41,258 nt of DNA from an uncultured Candidatus Saccharibacteria bacterium (GCA_938049075.1 CALICZ010000127.1:1-41258); one strand, 5' to 3'. Numbered from the stretch's first letter, positions 12,978 through 19,568 are shown. The notes: a model not told the origin generated them from the letters alone. Numbers and translations are program-made.

Positions 12978-13378
12978 AAAGCGTTAAAGTATTGGTATTA
13001 CCTGGTGTCGTACCATCCAAGAAGAATGGACGAGCCAACACTAGGACGGGGCGTAGCTTCCCCAATAAAAAGTTTATAGCGTGGGAGAAAGGCGTCAGGC
13101 AGTATGTCAAAGACGAAGGTTTCACTCGCGTGAAACACTACCCATGTCGCATGCAATTCACGTTCTATTATCCCGACCACGTGCGCAGAGACATGGACAA
13201 TGCCATCTCCTCCATCCTTGATGCCCTGCAGCCCAAGAAGGCCCTTGTGGACGGCAGGAGAGTGACAGTAGACGAAGGGCTCATTGATGACGACGCATGG
13301 CGTTACGTGTCAGAGATTAGCGCTAAAGGTTATCTTGATAAAGACCGTCCACGAGCAATCGTGGAGATTTTCGAATAA
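12974..13378 (+). CDS. rusA: RusA-type Holliday junction resolvase
   Basis: 134 residues, start overlapping the HNH stop (ATGA). It shows the RusA layout: LPGVVPSKKNGR near the N-terminus, then YPDHVRRDMDNAISSILDAL with the catalytic-type Asp73 and Asp75, and GLIDDDAW with Asp106-108 supplying the further metal-binding acidic residue. RusA dimers cut four-way junctions in phage replication and recombination. Length is close to the family norm of about 120 residues. The stop lies directly before the promoter at 13384. Confidence 0.9.
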   Translation: MKSVKVLVLPGVVPSKKNGRANTRTGRSFPNKKFIAWEKGVRQYVKDEGFTRVKHYPCRMQFTFYYPDHVRRDMDNAISSILDALQPKKALVDGRRVTVDEGLIDDDAWRYVSEISAKGYLDKDRPRAIVEIFE

Positions 13379-13383
13379 AGGGG

Positions 13384-13412
13384 TTGACTCTCTTATTAAA
13401 AGGGAGTAAGAT
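13384..13412 (+). promoter_or_regulatory. Promoter of the small-gene and WhiB operon
   Basis: TTGACT (13384-13389) and TAAGAT (13407-13412) are 17 bp apart, preceded by AAAGGGG. The following GAGAGTATA also occurs near 14796, ahead of the gene at 14818, where the -35 is poor. Confidence 0.65.
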
Positions 13413-13444
13413 GAGAGTATAAAGATAACGAAAGGAGAGACGCA

Positions 13445-13549
13445 CTGATCACAAAAGAGCAAATACTACAGTACCAAGCCATGAATGTACAGGCTAACGG
13501 TACTACAGAATTATTAGAAGAATTAAATGAAGGGATAGCGTATGAGTAG
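13445..13549 (+). CDS. Possible 34-residue protein with CTG start
   Basis: After GAAAGGAGAGACGCA, a frame begins with CTG at 13445 and runs 34 codons to TAG at 13549, overlapping the next ATG (13542). No ATG, GTG or TTG is placed correctly for that ribosome binding site; an in-frame ATG at 13481 would leave 22 residues. It is acidic and helical (TELLEELNEGIAYE). Confidence 0.3.
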   Translation: MITKEQILQYQAMNVQANGTTELLEELNEGIAYE

Positions 13550-13733
13550 TGAAGACTACAATGTCGATTCAGCAGTAGCTGATCTCGCTGATGCCCAGGA
13601 CTGGCTAGCCAAGGAGTTATCAGACCCGGACAACGATCATCGTGAGAAGCTGGCAAAAGCAATCATACTGATCGGTGACGCGATCAACATCATAGTAGAT
13701 TATGACGAACGGAGAGGTTCGTATGGTGGGTGA
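13542..13733 (+). CDS. Small acidic hypothetical protein
   Basis: 63 residues, helical, acidic (SSEDYNVDSAVADLADAQDWL...). It overlaps its neighbours by a few bases at both ends, as is usual in this operon. No recognised family. Confidence 0.6.
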   Translation: MSSEDYNVDSAVADLADAQDWLAKELSDPDNDHREKLAKAIILIGDAINIIVDYDERRGSYGG

Positions 13734-13845
13734 GGATGAGAAAACCCGGGAGATGGTGGACGCCATAGTCAAGAGCGGGGACACTGTTCAGAATATTCTC
13801 ATCAGACTACAGAAACTAGCAGAGGAGTATCACATTGGAAAGTAA
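13723..13845 (+). CDS. Small hypothetical protein (40 residues)
   Basis: The ATG at 13723 follows GGAGAGGTTCGT and the frame ends TAA at 13845. Helical and charged (EMVDAIVKSGDTVQNILIRLQKL). It overlaps the previous gene by 11 bases and the next by 11, fitting the continuous overlap pattern of this operon, which supports it despite its size. Confidence 0.5.
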   Translation: MVGEDEKTREMVDAIVKSGDTVQNILIRLQKLAEEYHIGK

Positions 13846-14113
13846 ATTAGCATACATTCTAAACAGCGACATGTCGGAGAAGGAAGTAATAAAAGCCCTA
13901 ATCGACATGCTGCAAGAGGCGATGGTCTATGACGTCAGAGAAGTGCGAGATGCGTTCAAGTCGGTGTATGATTCCTCTATGATGTATGAGTCTGTTGCCG
14001 AGCGTCGCCCAGAGGATGCACTCAAAGATATCAGGGAGCATCTCCTGGAGACTATCAATAACGTTGATGAGGTCATCGACAACTATATTAAAAAGAATAA
14101 TCTAAAGGTGTAA
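13835..14113 (+). CDS. Hypothetical helical protein
   Basis: 92 residues with a TTG start after AGAGGAGTATCACA. It is predicted entirely helical and acidic, with Met- and Tyr-containing heptads (ALIDMLQEAMVYDVREVRDAF). Start choice rests on the ribosome binding site and overlap with the previous gene. No known family. Confidence 0.6.
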   Translation: MESKLAYILNSDMSEKEVIKALIDMLQEAMVYDVREVRDAFKSVYDSSMMYESVAERRPEDALKDIREHLLETINNVDEVIDNYIKKNNLKV

Positions 14114-14116
14114 GAA

Positions 14117-14329
14117 ATGAAGCAACAAATCCTAGAAATTCTAGATAAATCAACTAACAACGGTATGAAGGCTGAGGAAATCATGGAGATGTTCGAGAAT
14201 CGGGCAGGTGATGTGGCAGCCAAGTGGATGGACATCCTTGAGGACGAGGAGATGACGGCAGATGATGTATTGCATCGCGTCATCCACGATATGACATGTA
14301 GCCAGCAGGTGTTTGACTATGGAGAATAA
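14117..14329 (+). CDS. Hypothetical helical protein
   Basis: 70 residues, starting 3 bases after the previous stop. Helical and acidic, with a layout like a small helix-turn-helix (ILEILDKSTNNGMKAEEIMEMFENRAGDVAAKWMDIL) that could bind DNA, though the charge argues against it. It overlaps the whiB start by 11 bases. Confidence 0.55.
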   Translation: MKQQILEILDKSTNNGMKAEEIMEMFENRAGDVAAKWMDILEDEEMTADDVLHRVIHDMTCSQQVFDYGE

Positions 14330-14582
14330 ATGGCGAGGCAGCGCACTATGTGCGCAGACAGACCCGGAAGTTTTCTTTCCACAAAACAAAGCGTATGTGG
14401 ATGACTACAACGGGTACGACAACTACAACGCAGCACGTAAGATTTGTGCAGAGTGTCCAGTTAAAGGCGAGTGCCTAGCCGATGCGCTGATGACTGGAGA
14501 CGTAGAATACGGCATGCGAGGTGGGCTAACGCCGCGTGAGCGCATGGGCATCTTAGCAACAAAGGTTGCGATGTATGAGTAA
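14319..14582 (+). CDS. whiB: WhiB-family iron-sulfur transcription factor
   Basis: 87 residues from the ATG at 14319 (a TTG two codons upstream is less likely). The WhiB signature is complete: WRGSALCAQTDPEVFFP with the first Cys, then KICAECPVKGEC with three Cys spaced C-x2-C-x5-C, a conserved ADAL, and the GMRGGLTPRER turn (usually GVWGG). The four Cys hold a [4Fe-4S] cluster. WhiB proteins bind the primary sigma factor and occur only in Actinobacteria and their phages, so this is the best host clue. It probably changes transcription of host or phage promoters, perhaps those with GGGG before the -35 (inference). Confidence 0.95.
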   Translation: MENKWRGSALCAQTDPEVFFPQNKAYVDDYNGYDNYNAARKICAECPVKGECLADALMTGDVEYGMRGGLTPRERMGILATKVAMYE

Positions 14583-14787
14583 GGCAAGATACGCGGCAAA
14601 GCTGCTGCTAGTCTTATTCTCGCCAATCATATTGGTAGTAGCGGCAAAGGCAATGTATACCGTTTGTATGTGGGTGCTGACTAGTATTGTGCCCTCGCAA
14701 GAATCTCAGTACTTCGCACTGCTACTGACAACAATATCATTCACCATTGTCGGAGTCTACGTTTTTTGTGAATGGCTAGAACCGTAA
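14575..14787 (+). CDS. Small membrane protein with two helices
   Basis: 70 residues from the ATG at 14575, overlapping the whiB stop by 8 bases. Two hydrophobic segments (about 9-31 and 46-65) flank a short loop (SIVPSQESQYF). A positively charged N-terminus suggests both ends are inside the cell. It could be a holin-like or envelope-modifying protein; the location far from lysis genes gives no support for lysis. Confidence 0.6.
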   Translation: MSKARYAAKLLLVLFSPIILVVAAKAMYTVCMWVLTSIVPSQESQYFALLLTTISFTIVGVYVFCEWLEP

Positions 14788-14817
14788 AAGATGAGAGTAT
14801 AGAAAGAAAGGATCGAT

Positions 14818-15003
14818 ATGTTACTAACCAAATACAAAATTCAAGATATGATCGAAAAGGTGGAGCTTGACATCAATGATGTGATGCACGGCCTAGAGAA
14901 GTCTGATGAGGCGCAGGAGTGGGACAACTCACATGCCTTTGTCGCCGGCTACGTAGAGCAGCGCGTCAAAGACGCCATCATCGATCAACTAGGCAGGATG
15001 TGA
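14818..15003 (+). CDS. Small hypothetical protein
   Basis: 61 residues after AAGAAAGGATCGAT. Acidic and helical. The TGA stop overlaps the ATG of the next gene (TGATG), showing coupling and that TGA is a stop here. No recognised family. Confidence 0.6.
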   Translation: MLLTKYKIQDMIEKVELDINDVMHGLEKSDEAQEWDNSHAFVAGYVEQRVKDAIIDQLGRM

Positions 15004-15236
15004 TGGATGTAGAGTCAGAATACTATGCCGCCCAACGGGACGTCGTCAACAAGATACTAGAGGCCGGATTGTTTGATGAGCATACTATTGAGGACATTAC
15101 GGCAAACGCAATGCTACGTCGTATTGCAAGGACAGATAAGAGTTTCGCCTCCGTACTAGTTGCCTACCTGAGTGGTCGTGTTGATAAAGACAAATTACAA
15201 GCAATAATAAACGAAAGGTTAAAGAATGAGCAATAA
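15003..15236 (+). CDS. Small hypothetical protein
   Basis: 77 residues from the ATG at 15003; upstream codons in the same frame lie inside the previous gene and encode Arg-rich noise. Helical (DVVNKILEAGLFDEHTIEDI...), basic C-terminus. It overlaps the next gene by 11 bases. Confidence 0.6.
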   Translation: MDVESEYYAAQRDVVNKILEAGLFDEHTIEDITANAMLRRIARTDKSFASVLVAYLSGRVDKDKLQAIINERLKNEQ

Positions 15237-16170
15237 CTTGCCAACCATATTCTCTGAGTCGGAATTTAAGGCCGTCATGGCCAAGACCGGTATGACAGCA
15301 GAGAACATGGATCAACTTATCAAAGCCTACGGTGCACCGTTCGAGGAGATCGGCGAAGCCCTGGCTACCTACCAAAATATTAAGGTCACTGATGCCAAGC
15401 AGGTAGATGTGATGAAGCAGGCTCGCCAGGAGCGCCTGAAGTTTAAAGCCTTCCGTGTGGCCATTAAGAAGCGTCACGATGAGCTGAAGGCTGGCATCCT
15501 CTCACGAGGCCAGGCTATCGACTACATCAACCGCACTGTCGCTAACGAGGTCAAGAAAGCCGAGGAATACCTACAAGAGCAAGAGGAATTCCTGGAGCGC
15601 CTCCGCGAGAAGCTACGCAAGGAACTCATCGAGGAGCGTACAGCTGCTGCCATGGCTGTCACCACTGAAGACATTCGGATGTATACACAGACGTTTGCAG
15701 ACATGACGGAGGGTGAGTTTGTCGACTTCCTGAACGGCCTCAAGGAAAAAGAAGAGGAGCGTAAGGCAGAGGAAGAGCGCAAGAAAAAGCAAGCCGAGGA
15801 GGATGCAAAGACTGCCCAACGTCTCCGTGAGGAACAAGAGGCCCGCCGCCTCGCTCAACTAGAACTTGCCAAGAGCCAAGCCGCTGCCCTTAAAGCCCAG
15901 CAAGAACTTGCCGAGAAGCGACGCCAGGAGGAAGAGGCAAAGGCTGAGGAAGAGCGCAAGGCACGAATGGAAGCCCAGCGTAAAGCTGATGAGGAGCGCC
16001 GCCAAGCCCTGCTACCTGATCGCAATAAGATCCTGGAGGCCATCGCCAAGATCGATTGGGATCGCCCAGAAATGACGACAGAGGAAGGTAAACAATTCGC
16101 CGGTGAACTGTTCGACGCACTACATAAATTCAAGCAGGCTTGGTCTGAGAAGGCTGATCAGGTGCTTTAA
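15226..16170 (+). CDS. Long coiled-coil protein, possibly recombination-associated
   Basis: 314 residues. Residues about 1-140 are helical, with a KARQERLKFKAFRVAIKKRHDELKAG block followed by LxxxVAxEVKKAEEYLQEQEE. This pattern resembles DUF1351-type proteins that accompany phage RecT/RecE systems. A long continuous coiled coil (about 170-265, repeated Glu/Lys/Ala heptads) follows, then a small C-terminal domain (LPDRNKILEAIAKIDWDRPEM..., to the end). It may bridge or scaffold DNA-processing proteins. No RecT or exonuclease partner is visible nearby, which weakens the recombination reading. Coiled coils resemble one another by composition, so the family name is tentative. Confidence 0.6.
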   Translation: MSNNLPTIFSESEFKAVMAKTGMTAENMDQLIKAYGAPFEEIGEALATYQNIKVTDAKQVDVMKQARQERLKFKAFRVAIKKRHDELKAGILSRGQAIDYINRTVANEVKKAEEYLQEQEEFLERLREKLRKELIEERTAAAMAVTTEDIRMYTQTFADMTEGEFVDFLNGLKEKEEERKAEEERKKKQAEEDAKTAQRLREEQEARRLAQLELAKSQAAALKAQQELAEKRRQEEEAKAEEERKARMEAQRKADEERRQALLPDRNKILEAIAKIDWDRPEMTTEEGKQFAGELFDALHKFKQAWSEKADQVL

Positions 16171-16174
16171 CAAT

Positions 16175-16375
16175 ATGCCAGGCGGAACTAACACTGAGAT
16201 AGAGATGAGGCGAAACTCTATCAGAAAGGGGATCGTGCAGGCGATGTTTAATCTATACCGATCGGCTGGATCAGTACCATACATGACTAATCTTGATAAA
16301 TATCGATTCAATAACGCGCTGGATGAGCTCCGATACAAAGCCAACCAAGCAATAGAACATCAAAATGAGAGGTAA
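16175..16375 (+). CDS. Small basic hypothetical protein
   Basis: 66 residues from the ATG at 16175, 4 bases after the previous stop; the longer open frame upstream overlaps the coiled-coil gene and is not needed. Arg/Asn/Lys-rich (EMRRNSIRKGIVQAMFNLYR), helical, possibly DNA-binding. No known family. Confidence 0.6.
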   Translation: MPGGTNTEIEMRRNSIRKGIVQAMFNLYRSAGSVPYMTNLDKYRFNNALDELRYKANQAIEHQNER

Positions 16376-16380
16376 AGACT

Positions 16381-16665
16381 ATGAACAAACTACGAGAACT
16401 ATACTACTCAAAGGGCCACGTGTTGTATTTCAGCTTGATAATTGCGTTCATGTTGTTTAGCTCTATCTGCGCAACTGTCGACGCGATGGAGTTGTACATG
16501 CGGACGGTGTCTATTATTGGGACGTTTCTCATCCCGGGTATTCTTTTAAACAAATTCTCTGATGCCCTATCTATAGCACTTGCACGCAAAGCAGTTAAAG
16601 AATTAGAGGAAAGCGGGGAGCTTGATGAAATATTCAAGAATGAAAAAGATACTCAAGGGCGATAA
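16381..16665 (+). CDS. Membrane protein with two helices and acidic tail
   Basis: 94 residues after AGAGGTAAAGACT. Two hydrophobic helices (about 14-35 and 42-62) precede a cytoplasmic, highly charged tail (KAVKELEESGELDEIFKNEKD). Its 3' end overlaps the next gene by 41 bases. Function unknown; a membrane anchor or superinfection factor is possible. Confidence 0.6.
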   Translation: MNKLRELYYSKGHVLYFSLIIAFMLFSSICATVDAMELYMRTVSIIGTFLIPGILLNKFSDALSIALARKAVKELEESGELDEIFKNEKDTQGR

Positions 16666-16873
16666 GTTCCACGTGATCTGTGACGAGTCGACAGTCAAGG
16701 TGTTCGATAAAGATGCAACGATGGTGGGTGTTGTGGACAACACAATACCCCACCTCATGAGCACAGACTACGACCGAACCTACTACCTTGACGACAAGAG
16801 GCGAGCCAAACTATTCGCCGCCATGTATGAATACTGTTCAACACCAATAGAATATAGGGAGATTAAAGGATGA
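16625..16873 (+). CDS. Small protein of the three-member TP--R family
   Basis: 82 residues from the ATG at 16625, one codon after a TTG. The C-terminal segment LDDKRRAKLFAAMYEYCSTPIEYRE matches corresponding segments in the proteins at 17313 (LISLVSEFANTPLTDR) and 17806 (EKQRRKLWFTMCQFAATHPNDR), so the three are paralogues. This one is the shortest and has only the beta-rich middle and the helix. Function unknown. It overlaps both neighbours. Confidence 0.6.
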   Translation: MKYSRMKKILKGDKFHVICDESTVKVFDKDATMVGVVDNTIPHLMSTDYDRTYYLDDKRRAKLFAAMYEYCSTPIEYREIKG

Positions 16874-17313
16874 ACTACAACACACCAAAACTAAATCAAG
16901 AAACTAACGACAAATGGGCGCAATTCGACACACTGAGTGATCACTTGCGCGGACACTGTAAACATCAAACGGAGGAAAGTATGAGCGAATATAAAAAACA
17001 TATCGGCCAGGGTAATGACATGATGGTAGACCAGCTGGCGTTACCACGTGATGTCTTCAAGGGTAATACGGTAGAGCCACATGACTGGAGCGCACCAGAG
17101 GTTGAGCCTGTCCAGCCTGCGATGTTTGAAATGCAAGAGGTGGTAGACGGCCTCCCAGAGAGTGAGCTACAAGCTTACAAAGATCAAATGCTTGCCGAGA
17201 TTAGCGACCGTGAAGCTATCGTGGACGCTATCAACCGACGGCTTGACACCGCACAGGCCAAGCAGTACACACGCGGTGTACGCAACGCAATCACTAAGCA
17301 GGTAAAGATGTAA
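16870..17313 (+). CDS. Hypothetical protein with helical C-terminus
   Basis: 147 residues, start overlapping the previous stop (ATGA). The first 30 residues contain a Cys and several His (SDHLRGHCKHQ). The middle is Pro/Glu-rich and likely unstructured, and the last 60 form a long helix (ESELQAYKDQMLAEISDREAIVDAINRRLDTAQAKQ). An internal ATG at 16981 behind CGGAGGAAAGT is a credible alternative start, giving 110 residues. No recognised family. Confidence 0.6.
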   Translation: MNYNTPKLNQETNDKWAQFDTLSDHLRGHCKHQTEESMSEYKKHIGQGNDMMVDQLALPRDVFKGNTVEPHDWSAPEVEPVQPAMFEMQEVVDGLPESELQAYKDQMLAEISDREAIVDAINRRLDTAQAKQYTRGVRNAITKQVKM

Positions 17314-17732
17314 TGACGCTTAGTGAATTTAAGGAACTAGCCCAAGCTGCCGGTTTTAAGGTTCGAAGGGGACAATATTGTGTCGACATCTCCATAGGTG
17401 GCGGGGCATGCGCCGGCGTATCACTCAAGAAATTCGCCAATGGGTGGATTGACTCTAGCGAGATCGAGAACGAAGTCACCCGCGCCGAATTGATCAGTCT
17501 TGTATCAGAGTTTGCAAACACACCTTTGACCGATCGATACAAGAAAGTGATTGCCAAGCACAAGAATGGTTCATATGTTAGGCAATTGACTGTTGTCATG
17601 ATGGGTAAGCCAGCTCTTGAAATCGAGATGACGAATGACATTAGAGAAGCTAACGATAACATCTCTGCCTGTGAGCGTGATTGGCTTGATGACTTCTTTG
17701 GCGGCAAGATCAGTTACATAGAAGAATACTAG
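17313..17732 (+). CDS. Protein of the three-member TP--R family
   Basis: 139 residues, starting on the last base of the previous stop. N-terminal MTLSEFKELAQAAGFKV and a central LISLVSEFANTPLTDRYK align with the proteins at 17806 and 16625. The motif is an aromatic/Ala-Asn helix ending TP or HP, two residues, then D/E-R. The C-terminal half is specific, with WLDDFFGGKI near the end. Small proteins with an EFA-TP--ER motif occur in phages of Gram-positive bacteria, but I cannot name a function. Confidence 0.65.
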   Translation: MTLSEFKELAQAAGFKVRRGQYCVDISIGGGACAGVSLKKFANGWIDSSEIENEVTRAELISLVSEFANTPLTDRYKKVIAKHKNGSYVRQLTVVMMGKPALEIEMTNDIREANDNISACERDWLDDFFGGKISYIEEY

Positions 17733-17740
17733 TAACCCTC

Positions 17741-17769
17741 TTGTAAATACTCCTCTCTTTTGGTAAACT
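17741..17769 (+). promoter_or_regulatory. Promoter lying inside a large inverted repeat
   Basis: TTGTAA (17741-17746) and TAAACT (17764-17769) are 17 bp apart. The -35/-10 span covers the left arm of the inverted repeat at 17745-17802, so RNA starting near 17776 would lack that arm. Confidence 0.6.
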
Positions 17770-17802
17770 GAGAATGTATACCAAATAAAGAGAGGAGTAT
17801 TT
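17745..17802 (+). promoter_or_regulatory. 15-bp inverted repeat that can hide the ribosome binding site
   Basis: AAATACTCCTCTCTT (17745-17759) is perfectly complementary to 17788-17802. An inner stem TGGTA (17761-17765) / TACCA (17779-17783) extends the fold. The right arm contains AGGAG (17793-17797), the Shine-Dalgarno of the gene at 17806. On read-through mRNA the site is paired; on mRNA from the internal promoter the left arm is absent and the site is free. This is the logic known for some T4 late genes such as e (lysozyme). An alternative role is a protein-binding palindrome. Confidence 0.75.
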
Positions 17803-17805
17803 TAA

Positions 17806-18270
17806 ATGGTAAAATCATCAACTGAAGAGCCCATGAGATATCCCCAGTTCGTGAAGGCTATCAAGAACATGGGCTTTGATATAGACGTTGATCCTGAATG
17901 GATCTGCGTTACCAAGGATGAATACCTTGGGCTGACGACAGTGCTAGGAAAGGTAAGTCGCAAAGAACAGTATGTCGTATGGATCACCTCTAGTTTATCT
18001 ATCAACGAGAAGCAACGTCGCAAGCTGTGGTTCACGATGTGCCAGTTTGCTGCCACACATCCTAATGATCGTGCCCACAATGTCGTTCTGAAGGCCACAA
18101 TCAATGGCATTGATGTCTACATCAGAGAGTACTACCGGTCTACCAATAGCTATGTGCTCACTGATAAGTTTGTAAATGCTGATGTATTTCACACTGCTGA
18201 TGCCGGCAAGATATCAACCGACATCATGAATAGAACTGGTATATCGTTTGAGATAGAGGTTTTACAATGA
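17806..18270 (+). CDS. Protein of the three-member TP--R family under promoter/hairpin control
   Basis: 154 residues; ATG 8 bases after AGGAG. An N-terminal helix (RYPQFVKAIKNMGFDIDVD), beta strands (WICVTKDEYLG, QYVVWITSS) and the helix EKQRRKLWFTMCQFAATHPNDR align with the product at 17313 and partly with that at 16625. It is the only one of the three with its own promoter and a hairpin over its ribosome binding site, so its timing or amount is apparently regulated separately. Function unknown. It overlaps the next small gene by 4 bases. Confidence 0.7.
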   Translation: MVKSSTEEPMRYPQFVKAIKNMGFDIDVDPEWICVTKDEYLGLTTVLGKVSRKEQYVVWITSSLSINEKQRRKLWFTMCQFAATHPNDRAHNVVLKATINGIDVYIREYYRSTNSYVLTDKFVNADVFHTADAGKISTDIMNRTGISFEIEVLQ

Positions 18271-18428
18271 CGAAGTACAAGTTCAAAGTGTATACCGATC
18301 AAAACGACTTCAAGGAGTACACAGTCTATGCCAAGGATGGGGCAGACGCTATCGGTGAACTCGAGCGTCTTCTTGGTGTCGATGGCCATGATGGTACAGC
18401 TTATTATGTATATGCATTGGAGGATTAA
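18267..18428 (+). CDS. Small hypothetical protein (53 residues)
   Basis: ATG at 18267 overlaps the previous stop (ATGA) and the frame ends TAA at 18428. Composition suggests a small beta-alpha-beta fold (KYKFKVYTDQNDFKEYTVYAK, then DAIGELERLLG, then TAYYVYAL). The perfect overlap and plausible protein pattern support it. Confidence 0.55.
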   Translation: MTKYKFKVYTDQNDFKEYTVYAKDGADAIGELERLLGVDGHDGTAYYVYALED

Positions 18429-18448
18429 AAAATAAAAGAGAAAAACTA

Positions 18449-18477
18449 TTGACATCTCTCTTTTGGCGTGATAGTAT
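18449..18477 (+). promoter_or_regulatory. Promoter of the rightward lysis-like pair
   Basis: A perfect TTGACA (18449-18454) and TAGTAT (18472-18477) are 17 bp apart. The flanking AAAAGAGA (18435-18442) and TCTCTTTT (18457-18464) form an inverted repeat around the -35, a possible operator. It drives the membrane protein at 18515 and the lysin at 18749. Confidence 0.75.
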
Positions 18478-18514
18478 GGATAGTAACAAACATAAGGAAT
18501 GAAAGGAGAACCGA

Positions 18515-18694
18515 ATGTTTGAAAAGCTAACTAATATTATCACGCCTTTTGCGTTGTCTCTTATTGTCATCGCTGGGCTTGCCCTTGTCGGCTACATGCC
18601 TGTTGCCGAGCGTAGTATACTAGGGTATGCGACCATCTTTGCAGCGTCGCTGCTCATTGTGGCACATGTCACTAAAGAGCTAAAGAAAAAATAA
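18515..18694 (+). CDS. Small two-helix membrane protein, holin candidate
   Basis: 59 residues after GAAAGGAGAACCGA, frame closed by TAA at 18694. Two hydrophobic helices (about 8-27 and 34-52) are separated by a short loop (GYMPVAERS), and the C-terminus is basic (KELKKK). Size, topology and position directly before a secreted cell-wall enzyme fit a small holin or a channel helping that enzyme. The alternative is an unrelated membrane protein. A second holin candidate exists in the late block (20630-20881). Confidence 0.6.
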   Translation: MFEKLTNIITPFALSLIVIAGLALVGYMPVAERSILGYATIFAASLLIVAHVTKELKKK

Positions 18695-18701
18695 TTAAAA
18701 C

Positions 18702-18751
18702 GAAGGAGGTTTAGTTCATACCTAACGTGTCCGTTACTGAACATTGTTATG
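18702..18751 (+). promoter_or_regulatory. Distant Shine-Dalgarno bridged by a hairpin
   Basis: GAAGGAGGT (18702-18710) is an excellent ribosome binding site, but the ATG is 38 bases further on (18749). Between them GTTCA (18714-18718) / TGAAC (18738-18742) and TAACG (18723-18727) / CGTTA (18732-18736) form one hairpin with loop TGTC. If it folds, the gap drops to 9 unpaired bases (3 before and 6 after), an ideal spacing. A hairpin-bridged start of this kind has been described for T4 gene 25. No other ATG, GTG or TTG fits the site well. Confidence 0.6.
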
Positions 18752-19492
18752 CGTAAACTAACCAAAACCACAGTCCAAGTTGCTGCAGTTGTAGCCCTCA
18801 CCGCAGGTCTCGTAGCAATGGCGACGCCAAGTAATAATAGTAAGATCAAGTACGATAGCCAGCAGAGCGCTTCAGAGGCCGCAGGATCGTCGAAAGCTCA
18901 CAAGATGGATAAGATATCATCTGAGCGGGAAAGGCTAGTCAAGGAGGCTAAGCGAAAGGCTGACGACAAGAAGAAGCGGGAAGCTGAGAAGGCCAAGCAA
19001 GAAACTGAAGCGAAAGCTAAGGCTGAGGAAGCTAAGAAGCAGCTCACCTGGCAGGACAATCCACAGAAATGTGATGAGAGCAAACAGTGGATTGCCGCAG
19101 ACGCACCTTTCAATTGTATCGACAAGCCACAGGCACAGCCTGCCCCTGCAAGGCCAGCACAGCCTGCTGCAGCTCCTGCCCCACAACGACAGGCAGTAGC
19201 AGCTGCACCAGCTGGTTGTCAGGCTATTGGTTCGATACTACTGGCTAACGGTATCTCGGCTGGTGACCTGCCATACGCCCTGAATATCGCACAGAAAGAA
19301 TCTGGTTGTAACCCGAATGCAGTCAACCCTAACGGTGGTGCATGTGCTTACTTTCAGGAGCTGCCGTGTGGTAAGTGGGGTGGTACTGGCAACATCGCTG
19401 GTCACATCCGTGGGGCTGATGCCTATGCAAAGGGCCGCTACGGCGGTTGGGCACAGGCCTGGGCTGCCTGGCAAGCTAAACGCTGGTGGTAG
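18749..19492 (+). CDS. Secreted lytic-transglycosylase-like cell-wall enzyme
   Basis: 247 residues. An N-terminal signal peptide or anchor (Arg/Lys start, hydrophobic 10-26) is followed by a charged coiled coil (55-100), a Pro/Ala-rich spacer (128-155) and a C-terminal lysozyme-like domain (157-247). The domain has the catalytic-type glutamate in IAQKESGCNPNAV (E184), an ACAYFQEL block and the GGWAQAWAAWQAKRWW end found in Gram-positive transglycosylase-like and resuscitation-factor-like enzymes. Cys pairs (157, 187, 199, 207) may form disulfides outside the cell. It would cut peptidoglycan from outside the membrane. Being last in the rightward block, it is separate from the late endolysin; it may act in lysis or in remodelling the wall. 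Confidence 0.8.
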   Translation: MRKLTKTTVQVAAVVALTAGLVAMATPSNNSKIKYDSQQSASEAAGSSKAHKMDKISSERERLVKEAKRKADDKKKREAEKAKQETEAKAKAEEAKKQLTWQDNPQKCDESKQWIAADAPFNCIDKPQAQPAPARPAQPAAAPAPQRQAVAAAPAGCQAIGSILLANGISAGDLPYALNIAQKESGCNPNAVNPNGGACAYFQELPCGKWGGTGNIAGHIRGADAYAKGRYGGWAQAWAAWQAKRWW

Positions 19493-19503
19493 CCACCAAT
19501 AAT

Positions 19504-19534
19504 AATACCCCTCCTGATCGAGGGGTATTTTTTT
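19504..19534 (+). terminator. Strong terminator between the convergent blocks
   Basis: A perfect 10-bp stem AATACCCCTC (19504-19513) / GAGGGGTATT (19520-19529), 6-base loop, then a run of T through 19534. It ends the rightward block. Read leftward, the same hairpin is followed by ATTATT, so it can only weakly stop the late block, which ends at 19569. Confidence 0.9.
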
Positions 19535-19568
19535 GTTTTCGGTGTTTGTGTCTATTAGTATTATAGCA

